From Pseudomonas sp. N40(2020) (GTDB taxonomy: Bacteria; Pseudomonadota; Gammaproteobacteria; Pseudomonadales; Pseudomonadaceae), in the NCBI RefSeq assembly GCF_014472415.1, contig NZ_JACSZV010000010.1, forward strand, positions 1-64,000: 64,000 nt of DNA, written 5' to 3'. Both the position numbers and the translations under genes were made by a program. Below the pieces are notes generated by a model. That model worked only from the letters and a program-made list of their open reading frames with translations. It did no database searches and was not told where the DNA came from. Below are positions 7,623-16,895 of the stretch, piece after piece (positions within the stretch are counted from its first letter, which is position 1; each line of letters starts with the position of its first letter).

Positions 7623-10496
7623 TTAGCGGTAATCGTCCACGGGGACACAAGCGCAAAACAGATTGCGATCCCCATAAACGTTATCCACCCGATTCACCGC
7701 CGGCCAATACTTGTGAGCCTTGGTGTGCGCATCCGGCGTGATGCCTTGCTCGATGCTGTAGGGCCGCTCCCAGACTCCGGTGACATCCGCCAACGTGTGC
7801 GGCGCACGTTTGAGCGGGTTGTCTTCCGCCGGCCAGTTGCCGTTCTGAACTTCGGTGATTTCTGCACGAATGCTCAACATGGCGCCGATGAACCGGTCCA
7901 GTTCAGCCTTCGATTCACTCTCGGTCGGTTCGACCATCAATGTCCCCGGCACCGGGAATGACATGGTTGGCGCATGGAAACCGTAATCCATCAAACGCTT
8001 GGCGACGTCCTCTTCGCTGATGCCGGTCTGTGCCTTCAACGGCCGCAGATCGAGAATGCATTCATGGGCCACCCGCCCGTTGCGCCCGGTGTAAAGCACC
8101 GGGAACGCTCCAGATAAATGCTGCGCCAGGTAATTCGCCGCCAAAATGGCCACTTCGCTAGCGTCCGCCAGTTGCGGGCCCATCATGGCGATGTACATCC
8201 AGCTGATCGGCAGAATACTTGCGCTGCCCCACGGCGCCGCGCTGACCGCGCCGTTCTGCGCCAGTGGCCCGTCAATCGGCACCACCGGATGATTGGCGAC
8301 GAACGGAGCGAGATGCGCGCCAACCCCGATCGGCCCCATCCCTGGCCCACCGCCGCCATGAGGAATGCAGAAAGTCTTGTGCAAATTCATGTGTGAGACA
8401 TCGGCGCCAATATCGGCCGGGCGCGCCAGCCCGACTTGTGCGTTGAGGTTGGCGCCGTCCATGTAAACCTGACCGCCGTGCTGGTGGATAACCTCGCAGA
8501 TTTCGCTGATGCCCTCCTCGTACACGCCGTGGGTCGATGGATAGGTCGCCATCAGGCACGACAACCGGGCCCCGGCTTCGGCGGCCTTCGCCTTCAAATC
8601 CTCCAGATCGACGTTCCCCGCTTCATCGCACTCGACGATCACCACACGCATCCCCGCCATCTGCGCCGAGGCCGGGTTGGTACCGTGGGCCGAGGACGGA
8701 ATCAGGCAGATGTCCCGCGTACCCTGCTGGCGGCTCTCGTGATATTTGCGGATCGCCAGCAACCCGGCGTACTCACCCTGTGCGCCGGAGTTTGGCTGCA
8801 TGCAGATCGCATCGAACCCGGTGATCGCGCACAGCCAACGCTCCAGTTCTTCGATCATCAACGTGTAACCGACCGCCTGCTCTCGCGGCGCAAACGGATG
8901 CAGATGGGCGAACTGCGGCCAGGTGATCGGGATCATCTCGCTGGTGGCATTGAGTTTCATGGTGCAGGAGCCCAGCGGGATCATCGACTGATTAAGCGCC
9001 AGATCCTTGTTCTCCAACTGCTTGAGATACCGCAGCATCTCGGTTTCGCTGTGATGGGCGTTGAACACCGGATGGCGCAGATAAGGCGTCTTGCGCTGGA
9101 GGTTTTCGGGAATGCCGCAAACCAGTGCCTCAGCGTCAAGATCGTCGACGATCAGCCCATGATCAGCACCGAGCAACACATCAAACAGCTTCGCCACGGT
9201 GTGCTCATCGCACGTTTCATCGAGGCTCAGGCCGACTCGACCACGGCCCAGAATTCTCAGGTTGATCTGCGCGGCTTGCGCGCTTTCGATGATCGCAGTT
9301 TGCGCGCCGCCAACCTCCAGCGTCAGCGTGTCGAAAAACTGCGCGTTGACCCGTTTGATGCCGTTGCGCTCAAGGCCGGCAGCCAAAATGCAGGTCAGCC
9401 GATGCACGCGCTGGGCGATGCGTTTCAAGCCTTCCGGTCCGTGATAGACCGCATAGAAACTGGCGATGTTGGCCAGTAAAACCTGCGCCGTGCAGATGTT
9501 CGAATTGGCTTTTTCGCGGCGAATATGTTGCTCGCGGGTCTGCAGGGCCATGCGCAGCGCCACGTTGCCCCGAGCGTCTTTCGACACACCGATGATCCGC
9601 CCGGGGATTGCCCGTTTGTATTCCTCGCGACTGGCGAAAAACGCGGCGTGCGGGCCGCCGTAGCCCATCGGCACGCCAAAGCGTTGGGATGAACCGAACA
9701 CCACATCCGCACCCAGTTCGCCCGGTGGTGTGAGCAACAGCAAACTCAGTAGATCGGTGGCAACACAGGCCAGCGCTTGCTGCGCATGCAAATGATCAAT
9801 CAATGGCCGCAAATCCCGGATCTCGCCATGGCTGTCAGGATATTGCAGCAGCGCACCGAACACCTGGTGCTGCCTCAAGTTATCGACAGCGTCGACGATC
9901 ACTTCGAAACCGAAGCCTTCGGCGCGGGTCTGCACCACGGAAATGGTCTGGGGATGACAGTTCTCATCGACGAAAAACAGATTGCTCTTTGACTTGGCAA
10001 CGCGCTTGGCCAGCGCCATGGCTTCGGCTGCGGCGGTGGCTTCATCGAGCAGCGAGGCGTTGGCCAGTTCGAGGCCGGTGAGGTCGATGGTCAGTTGCTG
10101 GAAATTGAGCAGCGCTTCGAGCCGGCCTTGGGCGATTTCCGGTTGGTAGGGCGTATACGCGGTGTACCAACCGGGGTTTTCCAGCACATTGCGCAGGATG
10201 ACGGTCGGCGTCAGGGTGCCGTGATAGCCCATGCCGATCAGGTTGGTCCAGACCTGATTCTGCTCGGCATACCCGCGCAGTTTCGCCAGCGCGGCTTGCT
10301 CATCCAGCGCTGGCGGCAGATCCAATGCGCGATTGAGGCGGATGCCCGGCGGTACCGTTTGCTCGATCAGCTCGGCCCGGCTGCCGAGGCCGAGGCTGTC
10401 GAGCATCGCCTGTTGCTCGGCGGCATCGGGGCCGAGATGACGGCGCAGGAAGGCTTCGGGATCACGTAACTGGCTCAGGGACGGCAACTGGGACAT
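7623..10496 (-). CDS. gcvP: Glycine dehydrogenase (decarboxylating), P-protein
   Basis: 957-residue PLP enzyme that decarboxylates glycine and passes the aminomethyl group to the lipoyl arm of GcvH. The length is standard for a fused, single-chain P-protein. The PLP-lysine motif [16 protein letters not shown] lies at about residue 706, and GSCTMKLN and [10 protein letters not shown] are also family marks. It is last in the gcvT-gcvH-gcvP order but is separated from gcvH by a terminator at 10585-10613, so it probably has its own promoter as well as any read-through. The protein appears intact. Confidence 0.97.
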   Translation of the reverse strand: MSQLPSLSQLRDPEAFLRRHLGPDAAEQQAMLDSLGLGSRAELIEQTVPPGIRLNRALDLPPALDEQAALAKLRGYAEQNQVWTNLIGMGYHGTLTPTVILRNVLENPGWYTAYTPYQPEIAQGRLEALLNFQQLTIDLTGLELANASLLDEATAAAEAMALAKRVAKSKSNLFFVDENCHPQTISVVQTRAEGFGFEVIVDAVDNLRQHQVFGALLQYPDSHGEIRDLRPLIDHLHAQQALACVATDLLSLLLLTPPGELGADVVFGSSQRFGVPMGYGGPHAAFFASREEYKRAIPGRIIGVSKDARGNVALRMALQTREQHIRREKANSNICTAQVLLANIASFYAVYHGPEGLKRIAQRVHRLTCILAAGLERNGIKRVNAQFFDTLTLEVGGAQTAIIESAQAAQINLRILGRGRVGLSLDETCDEHTVAKLFDVLLGADHGLIVDDLDAEALVCGIPENLQRKTPYLRHPVFNAHHSETEMLRYLKQLENKDLALNQSMIPLGSCTMKLNATSEMIPITWPQFAHLHPFAPREQAVGYTLMIEELERWLCAITGFDAICMQPNSGAQGEYAGLLAIRKYHESRQQGTRDICLIPSSAHGTNPASAQMAGMRVVIVECDEAGNVDLEDLKAKAAEAGARLSCLMATYPSTHGVYEEGISEICEVIHQHGGQVYMDGANLNAQVGLARPADIGADVSHMNLHKTFCIPHGGGGPGMGPIGVGAHLAPFVANHPVVPIDGPLAQNGAVSAAPWGSASILPISWMYIAMMGPQLADASEVAILAANYLAQHLSGAFPVLYTGRNGRVAHECILDLRPLKAQTGISEEDVAKRLMDYGFHAPTMSFPVPGTLMVEPTESESKAELDRFIGAMLSIRAEITEVQNGNWPAEDNPLKRAPHTLADVTGVWERPYSIEQGITPDAHTKAHKYWPAVNRVDNVYGDRNLFCACVPVDDYR

Positions 10497-10584
10497 GACG
10501 GGCTCTCTCTTGGCTGGCGCTCGGCGTCAATGCAGCACGGTCAAACCAGCATAGCAGCCGCCCAAAATCCGAAACTCCCGGGCA

Positions 10585-10613
10585 TAAAAAAGCCCCGACA
10601 GGTCGGGGCTTTG
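10585..10613 (-). terminator. Rho-independent terminator after gcvH
   Basis: On the minus strand, GCCCCGACCTGTCGGGGC is followed by six T residues. This sits between gcvH (ends at 10630) and gcvP (starts at 10496), inside what would otherwise be a single gcvTHP operon. Confidence 0.85.
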
Positions 10614-10629
10614 GGGCGCAGCGTTGGGC

Positions 10630-11013
10630 TTACTCGCCGATGGCGGCCTTGTAGCCTGCTGCGTCGAGCAGCTTGTCCAGCTCAGCAGTGTTGCTTGGCT
10701 TGAGCTTGAAGATCCAGGCGCCGTATGGTTCGGTGTTCAACAACTCCGGCGAAGCACCCAGATCTTCGTTGATCGCGATCACTTCGCCGCTGATTGGGGC
10801 ATAGATATCGGAAGCGGCTTTTACCGACTCGACCACACCGGATTGGTCGCCTGCGGCGAAAACCTTGCCGACTTCGGTCAGCTCGACGAACACCACATCA
10901 CCCAGCGCTTCCTGCGCGTGATCGCTGATGCCCACGGTAACGGTGCCATCGGCTTCCAGACGCGCCCATTCGTGACTTTCGGCAAAACGCAGTTCGGCAG
11001 GGATATCGCTCAT
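10630..11013 (-). CDS. gcvH: Glycine cleavage system H protein
   Basis: 127-residue lipoyl carrier protein that shuttles the aminomethyl group between GcvP, GcvT and lipoamide dehydrogenase. The lipoylation lysine is in [14 protein letters not shown], with SGEVIAIN following. The N-terminal half has the conserved [16 protein letters not shown] strand pair. Length and sequence are complete. It follows gcvT by 48 bases on the same strand and is followed by a terminator, so gcvT-gcvH form the basic transcription unit. Confidence 0.97.
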   Translation of the reverse strand: MSDIPAELRFAESHEWARLEADGTVTVGISDHAQEALGDVVFVELTEVGKVFAAGDQSGVVESVKAASDIYAPISGEVIAINEDLGASPELLNTEPYGAWIFKLKPSNTAELDKLLDAAGYKAAIGE

Positions 11014-11061
11014 CTTCGGTGTCCTCGAGAAATTGTCAGCGGTCGTGCCCGCCGGGAAAGG

Positions 11062-12144
11062 TTAGATCAAAGTTTTGCCATGGCGAACGAAGGTCGGTTT
11101 GACCACTCGTACCGGATACCACTTGCCACGGATTTCCACTTCGGCGCGGTCGGCGGTTGCCATCGGAACACGCGCCAGAGCAATCGATTTGCTTAGCGTA
11201 GGAGAGAAACTACCACTGGTGATCTCCCCTTCGCCAACATCGGCGATGCGAACCACTTGATGAGCGCGCAAAACACCCCGCTCTTCCAGCACCAGACCGA
11301 CCAGTTTGTGCGCAACGCCGGCGGCTTTTTCCGCCTCTAGCGCGGCGCGGCCGATGAACTGACGCGAGACTGGCTCCCAGGCAATGCTCCAGGCCATGTT
11401 CGAAGCAAGCGGCGAAACATCCTGATGAATGTCCTGACCGTAGAGGTTCATCCCGGCTTCCACCCGCAGGGTGTCCCGAGCGCCGAGACCAATCGGGGAA
11501 ATACCGGCGCCCACCAGATCGTTGAAGAACGCCGGCGCCTGATCGGCCGGCAGGGCGATTTCCAGACCATCTTCACCGGTGTAGCCGGTGCGGGCAATGA
11601 ACCAGTCGCCGTCGGCGTGGGCTTCGAAAGGCTTGAGGTGCTGGATCAGCGCGGCGCGGGACTGGGTCACCAGTTCGGCAATCTTGTGCCGGGCCTGCGG
11701 CCCCTGAATGGCCAGCATCGCCAGCTCAGAGCGTTCGTGCAATTGCACGTCGAAACCGCCGAGCTGCGCCTGCATCCACGCCAGATCCTGATCGCGGGTG
11801 GAGGCGTTGACCACCAGGCGATAACCGTCGTCGAGGCGGTAGACGATCATGTCGTCGACGATGCCGCCACGCTCGTTGAGCATGGTGCTGTACAAGGCAC
11901 GGCCGGGGCGGTGCAGGCGTTCGACATCATTGGCCAGCAAATGCTGGAGCCAGGCTTTGGCCTGGGCACCGGTGACGTCGATAACGGTCATATGGGAAAC
12001 ATCGAACACCCCGCAATCGCGGCGCACTTCGTGGTGCTCCTCGACCTGCGAGCCGTAATGCAGTGGCATGTCCCAACCGCCAAAATCGACCATCTTCGCG
12101 CCAAGGGCGAGATGCAGGTCATACAGAGGCGTACGCTGTCCCAT
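11062..12144 (-). CDS. gcvT: Aminomethyltransferase, glycine cleavage T protein
   Basis: 360 residues from the ATG at 12144, preceded by AGGAG at a seven-base spacing; the 27-residue upstream extension in the open frame is not supported. The enzyme transfers the methylene group from aminomethyl-GcvH to tetrahydrofolate and releases ammonia. Typical motifs are LYDLHLALGAKMVDFGGWDMP, split over residues 7-27, then CGVFDVSHM and ARTGYTGEDGLEI. It is the first gene of the glycine cleavage cluster, with a leader of roughly 120 bases. Confidence 0.95.
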   Translation of the reverse strand: MGQRTPLYDLHLALGAKMVDFGGWDMPLHYGSQVEEHHEVRRDCGVFDVSHMTVIDVTGAQAKAWLQHLLANDVERLHRPGRALYSTMLNERGGIVDDMIVYRLDDGYRLVVNASTRDQDLAWMQAQLGGFDVQLHERSELAMLAIQGPQARHKIAELVTQSRAALIQHLKPFEAHADGDWFIARTGYTGEDGLEIALPADQAPAFFNDLVGAGISPIGLGARDTLRVEAGMNLYGQDIHQDVSPLASNMAWSIAWEPVSRQFIGRAALEAEKAAGVAHKLVGLVLEERGVLRAHQVVRIADVGEGEITSGSFSPTLSKSIALARVPMATADRAEVEIRGKWYPVRVVKPTFVRHGKTLI

Positions 12145-12194
12145 GGGTTTCTCCTTCCGGGCGTGGCGAGGGTGCGGACAGCCGCTGCACGGGT

Positions 12195-12276
12195 GAAAGC
12201 CTTGAAATAGAGGGCTTTCAGCCAATCCCAGCGAACAGATCTGTCAGACGAACCGCACCGAATGCCGCGCATTGTA
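12195..12276 (-). promoter_or_regulatory. Possible gcvT promoter and leader hairpin
   Basis: On the minus strand a TACAAT hexamer (12271-12276) could be a -10 box. A GAAAGCC/GGCTTTC stem (12195-12201 with 12213-12219) would then lie in the transcribed leader. The leader lacks the conserved cores of a glycine riboswitch as I know them. A convincing -35 box was not found. Confidence 0.35.
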
Positions 12277-12299
12277 GCCGCATGATTCAGGACTGACGA

Positions 12300-13916
12300 C
12301 TAAGTGTTTCGATGCGCCGAGCGGCGGATCAGGCCAATGACCGGCAATAGTCCGACCAAGACAAGCGTCAATGCCGGCAGCGAAGACCTCGCCCACTCGC
12401 CTTCGCTGGTCATTTCAAAGATGCGCACCGCCAGCGTGTCCCAGCCAAACGGGCGCATCAGCAGGGTCGCAGGCATTTCCTTGAGCACATCGACGAACAC
12501 CAGCAACGCCGCACTCAGGGTGCCGGGTAGCAACAGCGGCAGATACACTTTGAAAAACAGTCGCGGCCCACTGACACCCAGGCTACGTGCCGCTTCGGGC
12601 AAAGACGGCCGTATACGCGCCAGACTGTTTTCCAGCGGGCCATAAGCAACGGCAACAAAACGCACCAGATACGCCATCAGCAACGCCGCCAGACTGCCGA
12701 GCAGCAGCGGTTTGCCGGCACCACCGAGCCAGCCGGAAAGCGGGATCACCAGTTCGCGATCCAGATAACTGAACGCGAGCATGATCGACACCGCCAGAAC
12801 CGACCCCGGCAAGGCGTAGCCAAGGTTGGCCACACTGACGCCTGAGCGGATCGCCCGGGTCGGCGCCAGCCGTCGGGCGAAGGCCAGCAATAACGCGACG
12901 CTGACGGTGATCAGCGCAGCCATCCCGCCCAGATACAAGGTATGCAGGATCAACCCGGCGTAGCGCTCGTCCAGATCAAAGCGACCGCGCTGCCAGAACC
13001 ACACGATCAGTTGCAGCAGCGGAATGACGAAGGCGCAGGCGAATACCAATCCGCACCAGCTCATTGCCGCGAACGCCTTTAACCCGCGCAGGTGATACAA
13101 CGCCTTGACTCGCGGCCGCTCGTTGCTAGCCCGATTGGCCCCGCGTGCGCGACGTTCGCCGTAGAGCACCAGCATCACCACCAGCAGCAACAGGCTGGCC
13201 AGTTGCGCCGCGCTCGACAGGCTGAAAAAGCCGTACCAGGTTTTGTAGATCGCGGTGGTGAACGTGTCGAAGTTGAACACCGAGACCGCACCGAAATCCG
13301 CGAGGGTTTCCATCAGCGCCAGCGCCACACCCGCACCAATGGCCGGACGCGCCATCGGCAACGCCACACGCCAGAACGCTTGCCACGGCGACTGGCCAAG
13401 CACCCGCGCGGCTTCCATCAGGCCTTTGCCTTGAGCAAGGAACGCAGTGCGCGCCAGCAGGTAGACGTAGGGATAGAAAACCAGCACCAGCACCACGATC
13501 ACACCGCCGGTGGAGCGCACGCGTGGCAGGCGCAGGCCAGTGCCGAACCATTCGCGCAGCAGGGTTTGCACCGGGCCGGCGAAGTCCAGCAGGCCGACGA
13601 AGACAAACGCCAGCACGTAGGCAGGAATGGCGAACGGCAGCATCAGCGCCCAGTCGAGCCAGCGTCGGCCGGGGAATTCGCAGAGGCTGGTGAGCCAGGC
13701 GAGGCTGACACCGAGCAGCGTCACACCGATGCCGACGCCGAGTACCAGCGTCAGAGTGTTGCCCAACAGGCGCGGCATCTGGGTTTCCCACAGGTGCGAC
13801 CAGATCTGTTGATCGATGGTTTGCCATGAGAGCAGCAGAACGCTCAGGGGCAACAGCACCAACGCGGCGATGGCGAAGACGATGGGGTACCAGCGGCGTT
13901 GGGCGGGGTGGGCCAA
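12300..13916 (-). CDS. Ferric iron ABC transporter permease (FbpB/SfuB type)
   Basis: Large inner-membrane permease of about 538 residues made of two fused halves, each with around six membrane segments and an EAA-type loop (EAARVLGQSPWQAFWRVALP and EAARSLGVSGPRLFFKVYLP). This two-in-one layout is typical of FbpB-like iron permeases. The open frame starts at an ATG at 13967, but its first residues are read through a REP-like hairpin (13941-13963). A TTG at 13916, with GAG about nine bases before it, is a likelier start. The binding protein gene lies upstream on the same strand; no ATPase gene is adjacent. Confidence 0.85.
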   Translation of the reverse strand: MAHPAQRRWYPIVFAIAALVLLPLSVLLLSWQTIDQQIWSHLWETQMPRLLGNTLTLVLGVGIGVTLLGVSLAWLTSLCEFPGRRWLDWALMLPFAIPAYVLAFVFVGLLDFAGPVQTLLREWFGTGLRLPRVRSTGGVIVVLVLVFYPYVYLLARTAFLAQGKGLMEAARVLGQSPWQAFWRVALPMARPAIGAGVALALMETLADFGAVSVFNFDTFTTAIYKTWYGFFSLSSAAQLASLLLLVVMLVLYGERRARGANRASNERPRVKALYHLRGLKAFAAMSWCGLVFACAFVIPLLQLIVWFWQRGRFDLDERYAGLILHTLYLGGMAALITVSVALLLAFARRLAPTRAIRSGVSVANLGYALPGSVLAVSIMLAFSYLDRELVIPLSGWLGGAGKPLLLGSLAALLMAYLVRFVAVAYGPLENSLARIRPSLPEAARSLGVSGPRLFFKVYLPLLLPGTLSAALLVFVDVLKEMPATLLMRPFGWDTLAVRIFEMTSEGEWARSSLPALTLVLVGLLPVIGLIRRSAHRNT

Positions 13917-13940
13917 GGAAACTATCTCGTTCAAATGATT

Positions 13941-14046
13941 GTGCCCACGCTCTGCGTGGGCACACATCCTGTGACGCTGCTCGTCACGGTTTCAGCGAAT
14001 CGACGCGGAGCGTCGAGGGATGCATTCCCACGCGGAGCGTGGGAAC
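13941..14046. repeat. REP-like cluster, CCCACGCTCTGCGTGGG family
   Basis: Three hairpins lie in tandem: 13941-13963 (ten-base perfect stem), 14001-14015 and 14025-14045. They fill the gap between the iron-binding protein gene and the permease gene. The same family occurs at 38322-38425, 46228-46356 and 53828-53850. In this position the cluster may reduce expression of the permease relative to the binding protein. Confidence 0.85.
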
Positions 14047-14067
14047 GATCAAATTATACGAAAAGCC

Positions 14068-15072
14068 TCAGTTCCAACCCGCCCGATCCATCATCCGGAT
14101 CGCCTCGGCCTGGCGCTTGCCCGCCACTTCCACCGGCAAGGTGTCGGCAATGAACTTGCCCCACGCCGCCACTTCTTCCGAAGGCGCAACCTTCGGGTTG
14201 GCCGGGAACTCCTGGTTCACGTCAGCGAAGATTTTCTGCGCTTCGGGCGTGGTCATCCACTCGACCAAAGCCTTCGCCGCTTCAGGGTGCGGTGCATGTT
14301 TGGTCAGGCCAATACCCGATAGATTGACGTGCACGCCGCGATCCGCCTGGTTCGGCCAGAACAGTTTCACCGGCAGCTCCGGCTTCTGCTTGTGCAGGCG
14401 GCCGTAGTAGTAAGTGTTGACGATGCCGACATCGCACTGTCCGGCGTTGATCGCTTCCAGCACCGCGACGTCGTCGGAGAACACATCGGTGGACAGGTTG
14501 TTGACCCAGCCCTTGAGGATTTTTTCCGTCTTCTCGGCGCCGTGGACTTCGATCATGGTCGCGGTCAGCGACTGGTTGTAGACCTTCTTCGCCGTGCGCA
14601 GGCACAGGCGCCCTTCCCAGTTCTTGTCGGCCAGCGCTTCGTAGGTGGTCAACTCGCCCGGCTTCACGCGCTCGGTGGAGTAAGCGATGGTACGCGCGCG
14701 CAGGCTCAGACCGGTCCAGGCGTGAGTGGACGAGCGGTATTGCGCGGGAATGTTGGTGTCGATGGTTTTCGAGGTGAACGGCTGAAGAATGCCCATTTGC
14801 TCGGCCTGCCAGAGGTTGCCGGCGTCGACGGTCAGCAGCAGGTCAGCGGTGGCGTTTTCGCCTTCGGCCTTGATGCGCTGCATCAGCGGCGCTTCCTTGT
14901 CGGTGATGAACTTGATCTTCACCCCGGTCTTGGCGGTGTAGGCATCGAACACCGGTTTGATCAGCTCATCGATACGCGAAGAGTAAACCACCACCTCGTC
15001 GGCGGCCTGGGCAGTGGTGCTGCCGATCAGGGTCAAGGCCAGTGCGGTCAGAAGACGCTTGGGTGCCAACAT
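14068..15072 (-). CDS. Ferric iron ABC transporter periplasmic binding protein
   Basis: 334-residue solute-binding protein with a signal peptide (about 1-23, cleaved after TAQA). It belongs to the FbpA/FutA class: [19 protein letters not shown] opens the mature chain, and the paired tyrosines in [10 protein letters not shown] match the iron-ligand loop. It captures ferric ion in the periplasm for the permease encoded downstream. A REP cluster separates the two genes. The matching ATPase is not encoded here; from memory, Pseudomonas keeps this pair without a linked ATPase. Thiamine or spermidine binding is less likely because of the tyrosine motif. Confidence 0.88.
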   Translation of the reverse strand: MLAPKRLLTALALTLIGSTTAQAADEVVVYSSRIDELIKPVFDAYTAKTGVKIKFITDKEAPLMQRIKAEGENATADLLLTVDAGNLWQAEQMGILQPFTSKTIDTNIPAQYRSSTHAWTGLSLRARTIAYSTERVKPGELTTYEALADKNWEGRLCLRTAKKVYNQSLTATMIEVHGAEKTEKILKGWVNNLSTDVFSDDVAVLEAINAGQCDVGIVNTYYYGRLHKQKPELPVKLFWPNQADRGVHVNLSGIGLTKHAPHPEAAKALVEWMTTPEAQKIFADVNQEFPANPKVAPSEEVAAWGKFIADTLPVEVAGKRQAEAIRMMDRAGWN

Positions 15073-15182
15073 GGGAGTGGTCTCTCGGTCGGGAAATGTG
15101 GGTCAAATGATAAGGACTCACATTTAGCTTCTCAATCGAACACTTTCCCAAGGAGTTACCAGATGTTGCACAAATGTAGACC

Positions 15183-16406
15183 TTAGGGTTTAGCGAGCGC
15201 CGGAAGGTCGCCGGTCAACCCGAGTGCTTCGCGCACAAACAACGCCTTGGCCTCAGGCATTTGCTCCACCAGCTTCAACCCGGCATTACGCAACCAGCGC
15301 ACCGGCAGCGGATCAGCCTGGAACAAGCGCTCGAAGCCTTCCATCGCCGCCATCAGCGCCAAATTGTGCGGCATGCGCCGACGCTCGTAACGGCTCAGCA
15401 CCTTCACATCTGCCAGTCGCTCGCCACGCTCGACCGCTTGCAACAGCACTTCGGCCAACACCGCGGCGTCGAGGAAACCCAAGTTCACGCCCTGACCGGC
15501 CAACGGGTGAATGGTGTGCGCCGCATCGCCGATCAGCGCCAGCCCTTCGGCCACATAACGCTTGGCGTGACGCTGACGCAGCGGCACGCACAGTCGCGGA
15601 TCAGCACTGATGACTTCGCCGAGGCGACCCTCAAAGGCACGCTCCAGCTCACGGCAGAAGTCCGCCTCACCCAGCGCCATCAAACGCTCGGCTTCGCTCG
15701 GCGTGGTCGACCAGACGATCGAGCACCAATCCTGCTGCCCGTCGCGTTCCAGCGGCAGAAACGCCAGCGGCCCGTGATCGGTAAAGCGCTGCCACGCAGT
15801 CATCTGATGCGGCTTGCTGCTACGCACGCTGGTGACGATGGCGTGATGCAGGTAATCCCACTCACGGGTGGCGACGCCGGTCAGGCGACGTACTGCCGAG
15901 TTGGCGCCATCCGCCGCGATCACCAGCGGCGCGCGCAATTTGCGACCATCGGCCAGGGTCAGCAGCCAGTCGTCACCGGAGCGGCGCATCTGCTCCAGCC
16001 GCGCGTTGGCCAGCATGCCGAGATCGCAATCGTGCAAACGATCGAGTAAGGCATCCTGCACCACGCGGTTTTCGACGATATGGCCGAGTACCTCGGCATG
16101 CACACTGTTCGCCGAGAAGTGAATCTGCCCGGTGCCGCTGCCGTCCCAGACGTGCATGTCGGTGTACGGACTGCTGCGTCGCTGGGCGATGCCGTCCCAC
16201 ACGCCGAGGCGTTCGAGAATGCGTTGGCTGGCCGCCGACAGCGCACTGACACGCGGCTCAAATGGCGCTTGAGCATCGAACGGTTTGACGCTCAAAGGGC
16301 TGCCGTCGAGCAGCAGGACTTCCAGCCCGCTGTCCTGCAACGCCAGCGCCAGGGCGCTGCCGACCATTCCGGCTCCGACAATCAGCAGATCTGCGCGCAT
16401 TTCCAT
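15183..16406 (-). CDS. ubiI: Ubiquinone biosynthesis FAD-dependent hydroxylase
   Basis: 407-residue flavoprotein monooxygenase. The Rossmann FAD motif GAGMVGSALALAL is at residues 11-23, and the second FAD motif LIGDAAHTIHPLAGQG is near 290. It belongs to the UbiH/UbiI/UbiF family that hydroxylates the polyprenyl ring. By position below pepP and ubiH, the arrangement known from E. coli (pepP-ubiH-ubiI), I assign it to the C5 hydroxylase UbiI, although sequence alone cannot exclude UbiF-type activity. It ends the minus-strand cluster and is three bases from the hotdog-like gene upstream. Confidence 0.82.
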   Translation of the reverse strand: MEMRADLLIVGAGMVGSALALALQDSGLEVLLLDGSPLSVKPFDAQAPFEPRVSALSAASQRILERLGVWDGIAQRRSSPYTDMHVWDGSGTGQIHFSANSVHAEVLGHIVENRVVQDALLDRLHDCDLGMLANARLEQMRRSGDDWLLTLADGRKLRAPLVIAADGANSAVRRLTGVATREWDYLHHAIVTSVRSSKPHQMTAWQRFTDHGPLAFLPLERDGQQDWCSIVWSTTPSEAERLMALGEADFCRELERAFEGRLGEVISADPRLCVPLRQRHAKRYVAEGLALIGDAAHTIHPLAGQGVNLGFLDAAVLAEVLLQAVERGERLADVKVLSRYERRRMPHNLALMAAMEGFERLFQADPLPVRWLRNAGLKLVEQMPEAKALFVREALGLTGDLPALAKP

Positions 16407-16409
16407 GCT

Positions 16410-16895
16410 TTAAGCCTGTCTCGCTTGCGGCTTGAGCCGCACGTAAAGGGTTTTACCGACCCGCGCGACAAGGTTGCCGGCGCCGTCATGAATATCGACC
16501 TGCAACTGCGGCAGGTATTTCTCGCCATTGGCGGTCTGCCGGCGGATCTCGTCGAGCAAGGTCTCGTCGATGTTGAACCGGGCGAACACCGGGCCTTTGC
16601 CCGGCGCGATGAAATCGATGTCGGCGGCCTTGTCCCAGACGATGTAACGCGAGCCGAGGTTCTCCATCAGCATCAGCATGAAAAACGGATCGACCATCGA
16701 ATACAGACTGCCGCCAAACTGGGTGCCAACGTAGTTGCGGTTGTACAAGCCCAGGCCCATCGACACCTGTACATCGCGAAAGTCATCACTGATGTGCCGC
16801 ACACGCACACCGGCGCCGAGATAGGGCGGATAGAACGTCATGATCCAACGCATCAACCGCGCCTTGCCGAACGTACGGATCAGCCAGTTACGCAT
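16410..16895 (-). CDS. Hotdog-fold DUF4442-like protein inside the ubi cluster
   Basis: 161 residues from an ATG at 16895, which overlaps the end of ubiH by eight bases. That overlap implies translational coupling. The sequence has the hotdog pattern seen in PaaI/YiiD-like thioesterase relatives: a hydrophobic helix at GGSLYSMVDPFFMLMLME after strands, then DIDFIAPGKGPVFARFNI. No clear catalytic Asp or Glu motif can be assigned. Its placement between ubiH and ubiI suggests a role in ubiquinone or acyl-thioester metabolism, but this is inference. Confidence 0.8.
   Translation of the reverse strand: MRNWLIRTFGKARLMRWIMTFYPPYLGAGVRVRHISDDFRDVQVSMGLGLYNRNYVGTQFGGSLYSMVDPFFMLMLMENLGSRYIVWDKAADIDFIAPGKGPVFARFNIDETLLDEIRRQTANGEKYLPQLQVDIHDGAGNLVARVGKTLYVRLKPQARQA

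Noticed and set aside
12145..12300. Glycine riboswitch before gcvT
   Set aside because: The leader lacks the conserved aptamer cores that I would expect; only a simple hairpin is visible.
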